Shown: positions 22,764-31,837 of the stretch, piece by piece
Layout of the letters: each line of letters opens with the position of its first letter
How positions within the stretch are numbered: the first letter of the stretch is position 1
Source of the DNA: Thermotogaceae bacterium
GTDB lineage: Bacteria > Thermotogota > Thermotogae > Thermotogales > Thermotogaceae
Assembly (NCBI GenBank): GCA_015489065.1
Contig: WGAO01000080.1
Coordinates: 1-36,756 of the forward strand
DNA: 36,756 nt
Direction of reading: 5' to 3'
Position numbers and translations under genes: made by a program
Notes under the pieces: generated by a model
The model's database searches: none
What the model saw: only the letters and a program-made list of their open reading frames with translations
Told to the model about the DNA's origin: nothing

Positions 22764-23275
22764 TAGTAGCAGTTGTGGGTTATTCCGGAAAGATTGATGA
22801 ACCACCGGTATCAGAAGTGGCTGATGTTTCAAGAGAACTTGGCAGAAGATTGGCAGAAGAGGGCTACAAGGTTATAACTGGTGGTCGGGATGGTGTGATG
22901 GAACTCGTCTCGGAGGCGGCGAGAAATTCAGGAGGAACCGTCATCGGAGTTCTCCCTGGCCGAGAAGGAGAAGGATATGTGAACCCCTATGTGGATATAC
23001 CCATATACACATCGATGGACTTTCATATGAGATCTCACATCCTGATACATTCAGCAGAAGCTGTAATATCGATCGGTGGAGAGATAGGAACAGCCATCGA
23101 AATACTCCTGTCTTACGCATCGGGCAAAAAACTCATTCTCTTCAGAGGCACTGGAGGCTGGACGGATAGGTTTGCCGATGTCCTAATAGACGGAAAATAC
23201 CTAGACAACAGAAGAACTGTAGAAGTTTTGCAAGCGCACAGCGTAGAGGAAATCATGAAGTTGTTAAGGGGGTGA
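22760..23275 (+). CDS. LOG/TIGR00725-family nucleotide-binding protein
   Basis: The 171-residue Rossmann-like protein has 'GGRDGVMELVSEAARNSGGTVIG' (family: G-G-x-x-G-x-M-x-A-x-x-x-x-A) and 'ISIGGEIGTAIEILLSYASGK' (G-G-x-G-T-x-x-E). This places it in the SLOG superfamily near the 'lysine decarboxylase-like' TIGR00725 proteins. Relatives include cytokinin-activating phosphoribohydrolases, but that catalytic set (PGGxGTxxE) is altered here, so no reaction is assigned. It overlaps lptB by ATGA. Confidence 0.83.
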   Translation: MIVAVVGYSGKIDEPPVSEVADVSRELGRRLAEEGYKVITGGRDGVMELVSEAARNSGGTVIGVLPGREGEGYVNPYVDIPIYTSMDFHMRSHILIHSAEAVISIGGEIGTAIEILLSYASGKKLILFRGTGGWTDRFADVLIDGKYLDNRRTVEVLQAHSVEEIMKLLRG

Positions 23276-23279
23276 TTGA

Positions 23280-24923
23280 ATGAGTCTGCGCGCGAAATTC
23301 CTTGTAATTTCACTCGTTCCAATGATACTAATGTGGATAATCTCACTCATAGTTGCCGGAGGGATATCCAGTATATCCAACAAAATAGATAAAGTCTTGA
23401 GCGTAGATGTTGAAAAGATACATCAAATAAGCCGTTTAGAATCCAAAGTGAATGAACTGAGATATCTCATTGCGAAAAAGTCCCTCAAGGGTGATAACAC
23501 AGAAGAAATTAAGAAGGTCATAAGCGAGATAAATCAGATATTGGACAATCTTGAAAGCAACTTAAACACAAGCGTTTCATCAGAAAAAATTAAATCTTTC
23601 GAGGATAGAATAACTAGTATACTTAATTCCGGAAAGATGAATACAAGGGATTTTGAAGAGATAGATTCTTTAATAGATGACTACATGTCATCACTCAAAA
23701 CGATTTATGCCAATGTTCAAAAGTCTCTCAACGACTCTGAAGCTGATTTGAAATCTTTCGAAAAGAAGGCTAAGAGCCTCTCCATAGTCGTTCCACTCAT
23801 CGTGATGATCGCATTCGCAGTTCTCATATACATTGTTGTAGATCGGATCACAAAACATCTTGGCACTCTTATGGAAGCTGCAAACAGAATGAAGAGCAAC
23901 GATCTCAGCGCTGATATAAAGGAAGTAAAAGGTAAAGACGAGATATCGCAGTTGATAAGTGTATTCAAACAGTCTATGGAGCATCTCAAAAACAGCATGC
24001 TCAATTTAAAGGAAAACACAGAGGCAATAGCCGGTGAAATGAGGGAGATATCCTCTGCAATGGATGAGGTATCAAGTAACATGATAATGATATCCCAAAA
24101 TGTCGACTCAATAGCTCATAAAACCGAAGACATATCGGCATCAATAGAGCAAACAACTGCTGGAACTGAAGAATTGTCTGCTACATCTCGAACGATAGCT
24201 AACAACGCTGAAATGGCAAGAGAAGATGCCGAAAACATGGCAATGAAAGCAAAAGAAGGTGGAGAGGTAATAGGAAATGTTATAGAACAAATGAAGCAGA
24301 TAACAGCCGTTTCTGATGAGATCAACAGAGTCGTTGAAAGCTTTAGCAAGGGTGCAAAAGATATAACCGACTTTGTTGAGACGATAACATCGATAGCCGA
24401 GCAGACGAATCTCCTGGCTCTTAACGCAGCCATTGAGGCGGCAAGGGCTGGGGAAGCAGGAAAAGGCTTTGCGGTTGTTGCGGACGAGATAAGAAAACTC
24501 GCTGAGGAATCCAGGGCAGCAGCCGACAGGATAAAGAGCGTCGTTGAGGAGATAAGCGGAGTTTCAAAAGATGCAGAAGATGTTGCAGAGAGAATTCACA
24601 GCCAGGTAGAAGAAGGGTCAAGACTTGCCGATGTAGCTTCCCAAAAACTGGGTGAAATAATAGACGGTGTCCAAAAAATAGTTGATATGCTCAGCGAAAT
24701 AACAACATCTGTTGAAGAGCAGGCTGGATCTATAGATGAAATATCCCAAGCTATGACTATGAATGCCAACACTGTAGCAGATATAACAGCATCACTTGAA
24801 GAGATCAACGCTTCAATAGAGAACATAACGGCATCCACTGAAGAAGTCACGGCAGCTGTAAAGACAGTTGAAGAAAAGCTGCAGAACTTAAGAGATATAG
24901 TGGCAGGTTACAAATTAGAATGA
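23280..24923 (+). CDS. Methyl-accepting chemotaxis protein
   Basis: The 547-residue chemoreceptor has a first membrane helix at 7-29, an extracytoplasmic helical sensor of about 138 residues that looks like a small four-helix bundle, a second helix at 168-188, a HAMP domain at ~189-241 and a long coiled-coil signalling domain. The tip is fully conserved near residues 371-410 ('[20 protein letters not shown]', then '[17 protein letters not shown]'), the site of CheA/CheW contact. Methylation-type Glu/Gln/Ala clusters flank it. No C-terminal CheR-binding pentapeptide is seen. ATG 23280 follows GGGGGTGATTGA. The ligand is unknown. It implies a chemotactic, probably flagellated organism. Confidence 0.96.
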   Translation: MSLRAKFLVISLVPMILMWIISLIVAGGISSISNKIDKVLSVDVEKIHQISRLESKVNELRYLIAKKSLKGDNTEEIKKVISEINQILDNLESNLNTSVSSEKIKSFEDRITSILNSGKMNTRDFEEIDSLIDDYMSSLKTIYANVQKSLNDSEADLKSFEKKAKSLSIVVPLIVMIAFAVLIYIVVDRITKHLGTLMEAANRMKSNDLSADIKEVKGKDEISQLISVFKQSMEHLKNSMLNLKENTEAIAGEMREISSAMDEVSSNMIMISQNVDSIAHKTEDISASIEQTTAGTEELSATSRTIANNAEMAREDAENMAMKAKEGGEVIGNVIEQMKQITAVSDEINRVVESFSKGAKDITDFVETITSIAEQTNLLALNAAIEAARAGEAGKGFAVVADEIRKLAEESRAAADRIKSVVEEISGVSKDAEDVAERIHSQVEEGSRLADVASQKLGEIIDGVQKIVDMLSEITTSVEEQAGSIDEISQAMTMNANTVADITASLEEINASIENITASTEEVTAAVKTVEEKLQNLRDIVAGYKLE

Positions 24924-24926
24924 CGG

Positions 24927-24947
24927 TGGTGCCCAGCTTGGGCACCA
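24927..24947 (+). terminator. Hairpin after the chemoreceptor gene
   Basis: TGGTGCCCA (24927-24935) and TGGGCACCA (24939-24947) form a perfect nine-base stem with a three-base loop, four bases after the chemoreceptor stop. The following TCTTTAGG is a weak U-tract; a stronger T7 run comes 14 bases later, just after the next gene's SD. It may be a leaky terminator or an mRNA 3'-stabilising hairpin. Confidence 0.55.
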
Positions 24948-24966
24948 TCTTTAGGAGGTGCTTTTT

Positions 24967-25824
24967 TTGAGAGTTGGAGGAATGGCTGTAGTAGAAGGAG
25001 TGCTCATGATAGGTAAAAGGGCATCACTAGCCGTCAGAAAAGGTGAAGAGATAGTCGTTGAAGATATGGGAACTCTGAAAAGAGCGAAGTTATCCAAAGT
25101 TCCTTTTATCAGGGGATTTTACAACCTTTACTATTCGCTGAAATTTGGAATCAACGCATTGAACAGGTCTGTAGAGATAGTAGAAGGCCAGGAGATGAAA
25201 AGCGGTGAAAAATTCCTCTCGATAACTCTCGCCGTTTTGCTTGCAATAGGCCTTTTCTTTTACCTTCCAATGGGAATTACATACATCTTGAAACCTCTGA
25301 GAAACAACGAATTTCTCTTCTCACTAGTTGAAGGGACAATAAGAATAGCCGTTTTTATTCTCTACATATGGATAATATCCCTCATGAAAGATGTGAAAAG
25401 AATGTTTATGTACCACGGAGCAGAACACAAGACTATAAATGCTTACGAGGCAGGAGAAGATCTCTCGGTGGAAAATGTTAGAAAATACAGCAGAATTCAT
25501 GAAAGATGCGGAACTAATTTTCTAATGATCTTCATGATAACTTCCGTTATAGTTTACAGCGTTCTATCTATTTTTTTCAAACCGACCTTTGAATACAGGC
25601 TTGTGTCAAGAGCCGTTGTGATACCGATCTTAATATCGGTTTCTTATGAGATACTCGCTATCTCATCAAAGTCAAAGATTGCTTCAATGGCGTTCAACTC
25701 TTTTGGAAAACTTCTTCAACTTGTGACAACTAAAGAGCCAGAGGATGACATGTTGGAAGTCTCAATCGAAGCCTTGAAATCATCTTTAAGTGGAGAAGGT
25801 GAAGATGTAGAAATAATGATGTGA
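24967..25824 (+). CDS. DUF1385 membrane protein
   Basis: I start at TTG 24967, behind AGGAGGTG and a T7 tract, since this gives the conserved N-terminus 'MRVGGMAVVEGVLMIGKR' (family: G-G-Q-A-V-I-E-G-V-M-M-R). The 285-residue protein has four or five helices and the family motif 'MYHGAEHKTINAYEAGEDL', followed by 'SRIHERCGTNFLMI' (H-x-R-C-G-T), which look like metal-binding or catalytic residues. The family is known from Firmicutes and Thermotogota; its enzymatic function is not established to my knowledge. Confidence 0.93.
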   Translation: MRVGGMAVVEGVLMIGKRASLAVRKGEEIVVEDMGTLKRAKLSKVPFIRGFYNLYYSLKFGINALNRSVEIVEGQEMKSGEKFLSITLAVLLAIGLFFYLPMGITYILKPLRNNEFLFSLVEGTIRIAVFILYIWIISLMKDVKRMFMYHGAEHKTINAYEAGEDLSVENVRKYSRIHERCGTNFLMIFMITSVIVYSVLSIFFKPTFEYRLVSRAVVIPILISVSYEILAISSKSKIASMAFNSFGKLLQLVTTKEPEDDMLEVSIEALKSSLSGEGEDVEIMM

Positions 25825-25838
25825 GAGGAGGAAGATGA

Positions 25839-27278
25839 GTGAAACATCTCAGAGCTTCTTCTCTGGTAGTTGCAGCTGTTGGATCTGTTCTAGTTACAAT
25901 GAGTTCGATGTATGTAGCGCTCAGAATGGGTGCACTGCCTTGGCCAACGGTTTTTGCCGCTCTATTTGCAATGTTCATTTTAAAGCCGCTTAGGGGTTCG
26001 CTTCACGATATAAATGTAGCACATACCGGCGTATCCGCAGGTGGACTTGTTGCTGGAGGTCTTGCCTTCACAATTCCTGCAGCTTGGCTCGTTGGAAAAG
26101 ATATTAGTTTTACTAAGATCCTTATCTCCGCATCCATCGGAGCTCTAATAGGTGTTTGGATGACCGTTTCAACTAGGAAAAAGTATGTGGAAGAGCTCAA
26201 CCTGCCCTTTCCAATGGGAATAGCTGCTTATGACACCATCAAAGCGGGAGACGAAGGTGGAAAGAAAGCGAAGATTCTCTTCACCTCAATGGCCGTGAGT
26301 GCTCTTTTTACATACCTCAGAGACGGATTAAGAGTGATACCAGTTGTTTACAAGAATTTTGGGATGTTTCCAATGGCAGTTGGAATAGGTTTCCTAATAG
26401 GAGTAATTCCAACGATGAGCTGGCTCTCTGGAGGAATAATTCAGCTGATTTTCAACACGCCTTGGATGAGGGATTTTGGACTCGGTATGATGATAGGTGG
26501 AGGTCTTGCCATGGCAATCCTCGGAAGTAGCAAAGGAAAGATCACCCTTCAGAGAACGGATTTGATAGTTGGAGTAGTTGGATTTGCATCATTCCTAGCT
26601 ATGGGAATGAGCTTTATCCCATCAATTGTTGCAGCTGCTTTTGCCGTGCTCGTGGTTCACATGGCTGGTGTGGTAGATGGAACAACCGGAATAGATCCGA
26701 TGGAAGTCTTCGCGATAATAGTCATATCGATAGTTGGACTCATTTATAAATTGGACATAACAACCGCCGTTATGCTATCTGGTGTGATAGCCGTATCCAC
26801 TGGCCTTGCGGGAGATTCACTCCAAGATATGAAAACAGGAAAGCTCCTTGGAACAAACCCAAGAGCTCAGCTCATATCTGAAGCTATCGGAGCCTCTGTC
26901 GGAGTTGTGACCGCGACCACTCTTTTGTATTTAATACATTCCAAATATGGATCCAGTGCATTTGGAAGCTATTTCCCAGTTCCTCAAGCTGCTGCTGTCT
27001 CGAAATTCCTCGGAGGTGGAGCTCTAACAAAGGCAACAATTTGGGGAATAGTAACGGCCTTTATCCTTCAAATTCTAAAGCTTCCGGCTCTTACATTTGG
27101 AATAGGATTGTACCTGCCGCTTTTCATAACGCTTCCAGTGGCTTTGGGTGGAGCACTTCGTCTTCTAGTAGATAAAACACGCCCCAGGAATGTTGAGGCG
27201 TGGAGTGTAGCTGCATCTGGACTGCTCGGTGGAGAAGGACTTGTAGGAATAATAATAGGTCTTGTAAAACCGCTGTGA
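25839..27278 (+). CDS. OPT-family oligopeptide/metal-chelate transporter
   Basis: GTG 25839 follows GAGGAGGAAG. The 479-residue protein has about 12-14 helices and opens with 'SLVVAAVGSVLVTMSSMYVA', equivalent to the OPT start ('a.iiG.il......Y..lk.g'). 'FPMGIAAYDTIKAGDEGGKKA' matches the conserved OPT loop 'P.G.a.a..i.ag......a'. OPT proteins import peptides or metal chelates by proton coupling. It is shorter than most bacterial OPTs (550-700), which may reflect a trimmed subgroup. Its stop (27276-27278) abuts the stop of the convergent oppB gene with no base between. Confidence 0.85.
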   Translation: MKHLRASSLVVAAVGSVLVTMSSMYVALRMGALPWPTVFAALFAMFILKPLRGSLHDINVAHTGVSAGGLVAGGLAFTIPAAWLVGKDISFTKILISASIGALIGVWMTVSTRKKYVEELNLPFPMGIAAYDTIKAGDEGGKKAKILFTSMAVSALFTYLRDGLRVIPVVYKNFGMFPMAVGIGFLIGVIPTMSWLSGGIIQLIFNTPWMRDFGLGMMIGGGLAMAILGSSKGKITLQRTDLIVGVVGFASFLAMGMSFIPSIVAAAFAVLVVHMAGVVDGTTGIDPMEVFAIIVISIVGLIYKLDITTAVMLSGVIAVSTGLAGDSLQDMKTGKLLGTNPRAQLISEAIGASVGVVTATTLLYLIHSKYGSSAFGSYFPVPQAAAVSKFLGGGALTKATIWGIVTAFILQILKLPALTFGIGLYLPLFITLPVALGGALRLLVDKTRPRNVEAWSVAASGLLGGEGLVGIIIGLVKPL

Positions 27279-28286
27279 TCAGTATCTAACTCTCGGATCA
27301 ACGAGAGCGTTTATTATGTCAACGAGTATACTTATAACTATGACCATCAGCGCGAAGAACACCACCGTTCCCTGAACGGCAGGAAAGTCTCTGTATTTTA
27401 TCCTCAAAACTAGATAACTACCCATCCCGGGCCATGAGAAAGTGGTCTCAGTGAGAACCGCACCGCCAAGAAGGAGTGCAAATTGGAGTCCCATCATGGT
27501 CATTATAGGAACGAAAGCGTTCTTCAAAACATGCCTGTAAAGTATCACTCTCTCCTTTATTCCCCTAGCTCTTGCAGCTTTGACGAAATCCATAGAATAC
27601 ATCAAAACGGCGTTGTTTCTGACCATTCTCAAGAAAATACTAGATATCACAAGTCCCAGAGTGGTTCCTGGAAGGACTAGATGAGCGAGGACATCCTTCA
27701 AAGCTTCCCAGTTAAGAGTGATTATGGAATCTATCAGGTAAAATCCCGTTATTACTTTCAAATCCACCGAGGGTGAAATCCTCGATCCTATTGGAAGCCA
27801 CCTCAAATAAGAGCCGAATATCATTTGCATTACAAGACCAAGCCAAAAGACAGGTATTGCATACATGAGTATGGCAAAAACTCTTGCAGCTACATCTACG
27901 GGACCGTCTTTTCTACGGGCAGCCTCCGCACCCCAAAACACACCTATGGCAAGCGCTACTATGAAGGCGAATATTGTGAGCTCCAGAGTAGCCGGAAACC
28001 TGTCCATTATTTCTCCCCAGACAGGCCTTTCTGTAAGTGTTGACCTCCCTAGATCACCTTTAAAGAGGTTGAGAAGATAGTCCCCAAATTGCACAATTAT
28101 AGGTTTATCGAGTCCAAGCTCATGTCTGAGCCTGTCTATAACGGCTTTTGGCGCTTTCCCGCCGAGCACCGCAAGAACTGGATCTCCTGGCATAATTCTG
28201 AGAACGAAGAATATCACTGCCAGGAGTATGAAGAGCATCGGTATTGCCAAGATTATCCTAACAACTATGTACTGCTTCAAAGACAA
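27279..28286 (-). CDS. oppB: Peptide ABC transporter permease (OppB/DppB type)
   Basis: I start at TTG 28286, six bases after AGGGGTGA; TTG 28292 would touch the SD. The 335-residue permease has six helices and the DppB features: 'FFVLRIMPGDPV' near the N-terminus, the 'GDLGRS' motif, and the EAA loop 'DFVKAARARGIKERVILYRH' (E/D-x-x-x-x-A-R-x-x-G). It ends in the usual 'DIINALVDPRVRY'. It is the last gene of the operon, separated from oppA by a GC-rich hairpin, and ends flush against the OPT gene. Confidence 0.95.
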   Translation of the reverse strand: MSLKQYIVVRIILAIPMLFILLAVIFFVLRIMPGDPVLAVLGGKAPKAVIDRLRHELGLDKPIIVQFGDYLLNLFKGDLGRSTLTERPVWGEIMDRFPATLELTIFAFIVALAIGVFWGAEAARRKDGPVDVAARVFAILMYAIPVFWLGLVMQMIFGSYLRWLPIGSRISPSVDLKVITGFYLIDSIITLNWEALKDVLAHLVLPGTTLGLVISSIFLRMVRNNAVLMYSMDFVKAARARGIKERVILYRHVLKNAFVPIMTMMGLQFALLLGGAVLTETTFSWPGMGSYLVLRIKYRDFPAVQGTVVFFALMVIVISILVDIINALVDPRVRY

Positions 28287-28305
28287 ATCCAATCACCCCT
28301 TGAAA

Positions 28306-28325
28306 CCCGCCCCGAGAGGGGCGGG
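28306..28325 (-). promoter_or_regulatory. GC-rich intercistronic hairpin between oppA and oppB
   Basis: CCCGCCCC and GGGGCGGG form a perfect eight-base stem around a four-base loop (TCTC on the minus strand). In the direction of transcription it is followed only by TTTC, so termination would be partial. It is far richer in G+C than its surroundings. It probably stabilises the oppA 3' end and lowers oppB expression. Confidence 0.7.
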
Positions 28326-28332
28326 AAAGGAA

Positions 28333-29841
28333 TCACTCTGCATAGATTATGTAATAGCGGAATATCTGAGTCGGCTCGAGAAGAATTCCCTTGACATTTG
28401 TAAGGGCTGCAGCCGTGGCAACTCCCTGCCACAGAGGTACATAAGGCGCGTCTTCTGCGAGCTTGACCTGAATCTTGTGGTAGTAGGCCTTCCTCTGATT
28501 AATGTCAACAACACTTCTGGCTTTAACTATCCACTCATCCATCTGTGGATCGCTGTAGAAGCTTCCCAAGGACTTTGCACCTTCTGTTCCGAGGAACGGT
28601 GAGATGTAGTCGTCAGGATCGAGGTAGTCCGGATACCATCCAAGGAGGAACATACCCATCTGACCGTGGAGGAAGTAGTCGATGTAGGTCGACCATTCAG
28701 CATATTTTATTGTAACCTTTATCATTCCAGTCTCCTCAAGAGCTTCTTTCAAAACCTGAGCAACATCGGACTCGGTGAGTCCGTAGTGGGTCGGGGTGTA
28801 CCACAGATCGATCTTCAAGGGGTTGGAAGCGCTGTATCCAGCTTCCTTAAGAAGCGCCTTAGCCTTCTCAAGGTTTCTCTTGGGGAAGACATCCTCATGT
28901 CCCCACATTCCCATCGGTATCATCGAGTAGAGTGGTTTTGCAAGTCCTACGAAGACTTCGTCAACTATAGCCTGTCTGTCAACAGCAAGAGCTATAGCCC
29001 TTCTGACAAGGACATTATCGAACGGGGCTTTCTTAACATTGAAAACTATGTAGCGGATCTGCGGACTGTTACCCTCATATGTTTTAACGAACTGAGATTT
29101 CTTAAGATCGAGAAAGTCTCTTGGGTCGAGATGTCTGTAAGCTATATCGATTTCTCCTGTTTCAAGAGCCATTCTAAGGGTAGCAGCGTCGTCGTAGAAC
29201 ATGACGACTATCCTCTTGGTTTTGGGCTGCTCTCCAAAGTAGTTTGGATTTGCTTCAAGAACTATCTTTACATCTCTCACCCACTGAGCAACCTTGTATG
29301 GTCCGGAAGCACTCTTCTGAGGCATTCCGTTGAAGAATTTATCTGCTGGGTATTCTTTCGGGTTCACCGGGTATGCGACTGTAAAGGCAAGTCTTGAGAG
29401 GAATGTAACATCGGGCTTTTTGAGCGTAAATTTCACGGTGTAATCATCTACAGCCTCAACGGATTTAACAACATCTGTGAGAAGGAACGCCGGGTCTCCA
29501 TTGAGCTTCATCGCTCTTTCTATGGACCAAGCAACTGCCTTTGCATCTATTGGTGTTCCGTCTTCGAACTTCGCATCCTTCCTGAGATGGAATGTATAGG
29601 TGAGACCATCCTTACTTATCTCCCAACTCTGAGCGAGCTGCGGGACTATCTCACTGCCTCCAATTTTATAACCCACAAGCCCTACCATGATGTTTTCAAG
29701 AACATTACAAGAGAAATAGTCATACGCCTTCGCCGGATCGAGTATGACTATCTTGTCTGTAGTCCCCACAACTACGGTGCTCTTAACAGCGAAGGACAGC
29801 AAAGCTAAAACAGCGAAAAGAATAACTAAATACTTCCTCAT
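28333..29841 (-). CDS. oppA: Family-5 solute-binding protein of peptide ABC transporter
   Basis: The 502-residue protein has a classical signal peptide (residues 1-18) with no lipobox cysteine, so it is a soluble periplasmic (sub-toga) protein. It has the SBP_bac_5 plan: 'IVPQLAQSWEISKDGLTYTF', 'KDAKFEDGTPIDAKAVAWSI', and a C-terminal 'QVKLAEDAPYVPLWQG'. In Thermotogota such proteins bind peptides or oligosaccharides, and the sequence alone does not say which. ATG 29841 has AGGAGGAGG upstream. Codon choice leans to AAG, GAC and C-ending codons more than in neighbours, suggesting high expression. Confidence 0.95.
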   Translation of the reverse strand: MRKYLVILFAVLALLSFAVKSTVVVGTTDKIVILDPAKAYDYFSCNVLENIMVGLVGYKIGGSEIVPQLAQSWEISKDGLTYTFHLRKDAKFEDGTPIDAKAVAWSIERAMKLNGDPAFLLTDVVKSVEAVDDYTVKFTLKKPDVTFLSRLAFTVAYPVNPKEYPADKFFNGMPQKSASGPYKVAQWVRDVKIVLEANPNYFGEQPKTKRIVVMFYDDAATLRMALETGEIDIAYRHLDPRDFLDLKKSQFVKTYEGNSPQIRYIVFNVKKAPFDNVLVRRAIALAVDRQAIVDEVFVGLAKPLYSMIPMGMWGHEDVFPKRNLEKAKALLKEAGYSASNPLKIDLWYTPTHYGLTESDVAQVLKEALEETGMIKVTIKYAEWSTYIDYFLHGQMGMFLLGWYPDYLDPDDYISPFLGTEGAKSLGSFYSDPQMDEWIVKARSVVDINQRKAYYHKIQVKLAEDAPYVPLWQGVATAAALTNVKGILLEPTQIFRYYIIYAE

Positions 29842-29870
29842 ACCACCACACCTCCTCCTTAAAGGTTTTT

Positions 29871-29892
29871 TGTGTTTCTAAAGCGAAACACA
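29871..29892. promoter_or_regulatory. Perfect dyad in the oppF-oppA gap, possible operator
   Basis: TGTGTTTC (29871-29878) and GAAACACA (29885-29892) are perfect eight-base inverted repeats around a six-base centre. On the minus strand a -10-like TAAAAT (29903 down to 29898) would put a transcription start at the edge of the dyad, but no -35 is seen. No T-run follows on the oppA strand, so it is not an ordinary terminator. It could be a repressor site of LacI-like symmetry or an RNA processing hairpin. Confidence 0.45.
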
Positions 29893-29900
29893 TTGGTATT

Positions 29901-30878
29901 TTAATACAGATGGCAAGCTACCATCTGACCATCCCCAACATCTTTGAGCTCTGGCTCCTTCGTTTTACATATGTCTTTTGCAAACGGACACCTTGGATGA
30001 AATCTGCATCCCGGTGGCGGATTTATTGGATTTGGAACTTCTCCTTGTGGTATGAACTTTTCCTTTTTCTTCTTTGGATCTGGCTCAGGGACTGCCGATA
30101 TCAGAGCCTTCGTGTAGGGGTGCTTTGGACTTCTGTATATCTGCTCGAACGAACCTATCTCAACTATCTTTCCCAGGTACATAACCGCTATTCTGTCACA
30201 CACATACTTTGTGGTGGCAAGGTCGTGCGTGATGAAGAGCATAGTTAGGTTGAAATCTTTCTTAAGATCTGCAAGGAGTTTGAGAAGCTGTGATCTTATT
30301 GAAACATCCAGCATCGCAACGGCTTCATCCGCTACGACGAATTTTGGTTTAGTTATTAAGGCTCTTGCTATCACAACTCTTTGCCTTTGGCCACCTGAAA
30401 GCTCCTTTGGGTATCTTTTGTAAAATTCATCTGGTGGTGTTAAATTCACCCTTTCAAGCATTTCAAGGACCATCCTTTTTCTATCTTTCGGAGATCCTAT
30501 ATTGTGTATATCCAAGGGGTGTTTTACAGCATCTCCTATCCTCATGTATGGGTTCAAGGATGCCATCGGATCTTGGAATATAAGTTGTATATGCCTTCTG
30601 AATCTTCTCAACTCTTCCACATCAAGCTTTGATATATCCTTTCCGTCTATCTTAACGCTTCCATCCGTTAGCTCTATCAACCTCAAAACGAGTCTTCCTG
30701 TTGTTGTTTTACCGGATCCAGACTCTCCAACAAGTCCAAGAACCTCTCCTTCCTCTATATCAAAGCTAACTCCATCAACAGCCTTTACATAAAGCTGCGG
30801 CTTTCCCAAAATGGCATCTATGAATGTTCTTCTAACTGGAAAGTATTTCTTCAGATCTTTTACCTCAACCATTGCCAT
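29901..30878 (-). CDS. oppF: Peptide ABC transporter ATPase (OppF/DppF type)
   Basis: I start at ATG 30878, five bases after GAGGGTGA, overlapping the oppD end by 14 bases. The 325-residue ATPase has Walker A 'GESGSGKTT', Q-loop 'LIFQDPMASLNP', signature 'LSGGQRQRVVIARAL', and an unusual Walker B region 'FVVADEAVAMLDVS', where the common 'DEPtSaLD' is DEAVAMLD. The C-terminal oligopeptide/dipeptide extension carries the Cys pattern 'GCRFHPRCPFAKDICK', a likely [4Fe-4S]-type cluster site. It works with OppD to power the OppB-OppC channel. Confidence 0.95.
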   Translation of the reverse strand: MAMVEVKDLKKYFPVRRTFIDAILGKPQLYVKAVDGVSFDIEEGEVLGLVGESGSGKTTTGRLVLRLIELTDGSVKIDGKDISKLDVEELRRFRRHIQLIFQDPMASLNPYMRIGDAVKHPLDIHNIGSPKDRKRMVLEMLERVNLTPPDEFYKRYPKELSGGQRQRVVIARALITKPKFVVADEAVAMLDVSIRSQLLKLLADLKKDFNLTMLFITHDLATTKYVCDRIAVMYLGKIVEIGSFEQIYRSPKHPYTKALISAVPEPDPKKKKEKFIPQGEVPNPINPPPGCRFHPRCPFAKDICKTKEPELKDVGDGQMVACHLY

Positions 30879-31833
30879 CGTTATCACCCTCGTAAATCCA
30901 GCATTTAACCTTGGATCCGTTCACTTCAACCGTCGGAGGCTCTTTTTCAAAACATATCTTTTTAGCCATGGGGCATCTTGGCGCGAATCTGCATCCTTTC
31001 GGTGGATCCACTAGATCCGGAGGAGAACCTGGAATGAATTTCAGTTCCAAGTCGTTTATATCAGTATTCGGTATGGATTCGAGAAGCGCTTTCGTATAAG
31101 GATGCTTTGGTTCGTAGTATATCTTTTCACTCTCGGAAAATTCAACCAGATGACCAGCATACATAACAGCTATCTTGTCAGCCATTTCGGCAACAACGCC
31201 AAGATCATGTGTTATGAGTATCATCGACATATTGTATTTTTCCTTCAAGCTCTTTAAAAGCTCCAGTATCTGAGCCTGAACAATGACATCAAGGGAAGTC
31301 GTTGGTTCATCAGCTATGACAACCTTCGGATTGAGAACGAGTCCAAGAGCTATCATAACCCTTTGTCGCATACCACCAGAGAATTGAAAAGGATAATCAT
31401 TCATTCTCACTGGATCAATTCCAACAGCTTCCAGAGCCTTTGAAGCCAGTTTCTGCGCATCTTCTTCTGACATCTCCGGGTTGTGTGTCTTTATCATTTC
31501 AACGAAGTGATCTCTGACCTTCATCACCGGGTTGAGTGAAGTCATCGGGTCTTGAAATATCATTGCAATCTTAGCGCCTCTTATTCTCTGCATCTCTTTT
31601 TCATTCTTATCCGCTAGATTTTCTCCATCAAGAAGTATTCTTCCACCAACCTTGGCGGTCCTGGGAAGGAGCTTCATTATTCCATACCCAAGAGTTGATT
31701 TTCCAGAACCTGATTCTCCAACGAGTCCTATTGTCTCTTTCTCAGCAACATCGAAAGAGACTCCATCAACAGCTTTCACCATTCCTTTTGATGTTTTGTA
31801 GTGTATTTTCACATCTTTGAGCTCCAGGACCAC
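30865..31833 (-). CDS. oppD: Peptide ABC transporter ATPase (OppD/DppD type)
   Basis: GTG 31833 follows GAGGTGATC. The 322-residue ATPase has Walker A 'GESGSGKST', Q-loop 'MIFQDPMTSLNP', a signature that reads 'FSGGMRQRVMIALGL' (F instead of L at position 1, common in DppD), Walker B 'VVIADEPTTSLDV' and switch 'ITHDLG'. The C-terminal Cys motif 'GCRFAPRCPMAKKICF' plus a later Cys ('KVKCW') resembles the Fe-S-binding extension reported for dipeptide transporters. It lies four bases after oppC. Confidence 0.95.
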   Translation of the reverse strand: MVLELKDVKIHYKTSKGMVKAVDGVSFDVAEKETIGLVGESGSGKSTLGYGIMKLLPRTAKVGGRILLDGENLADKNEKEMQRIRGAKIAMIFQDPMTSLNPVMKVRDHFVEMIKTHNPEMSEEDAQKLASKALEAVGIDPVRMNDYPFQFSGGMRQRVMIALGLVLNPKVVIADEPTTSLDVIVQAQILELLKSLKEKYNMSMILITHDLGVVAEMADKIAVMYAGHLVEFSESEKIYYEPKHPYTKALLESIPNTDINDLELKFIPGSPPDLVDPPKGCRFAPRCPMAKKICFEKEPPTVEVNGSKVKCWIYEGDNDGNG

Positions 31834-31837
31834 GAGA

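Noticed and set aside
28666-29397. A 243-codon open frame on the plus strand inside oppA.
   Set aside because: It is antisense to a well-supported binding-protein gene, has no SD, and its translation matches no family I recognise.
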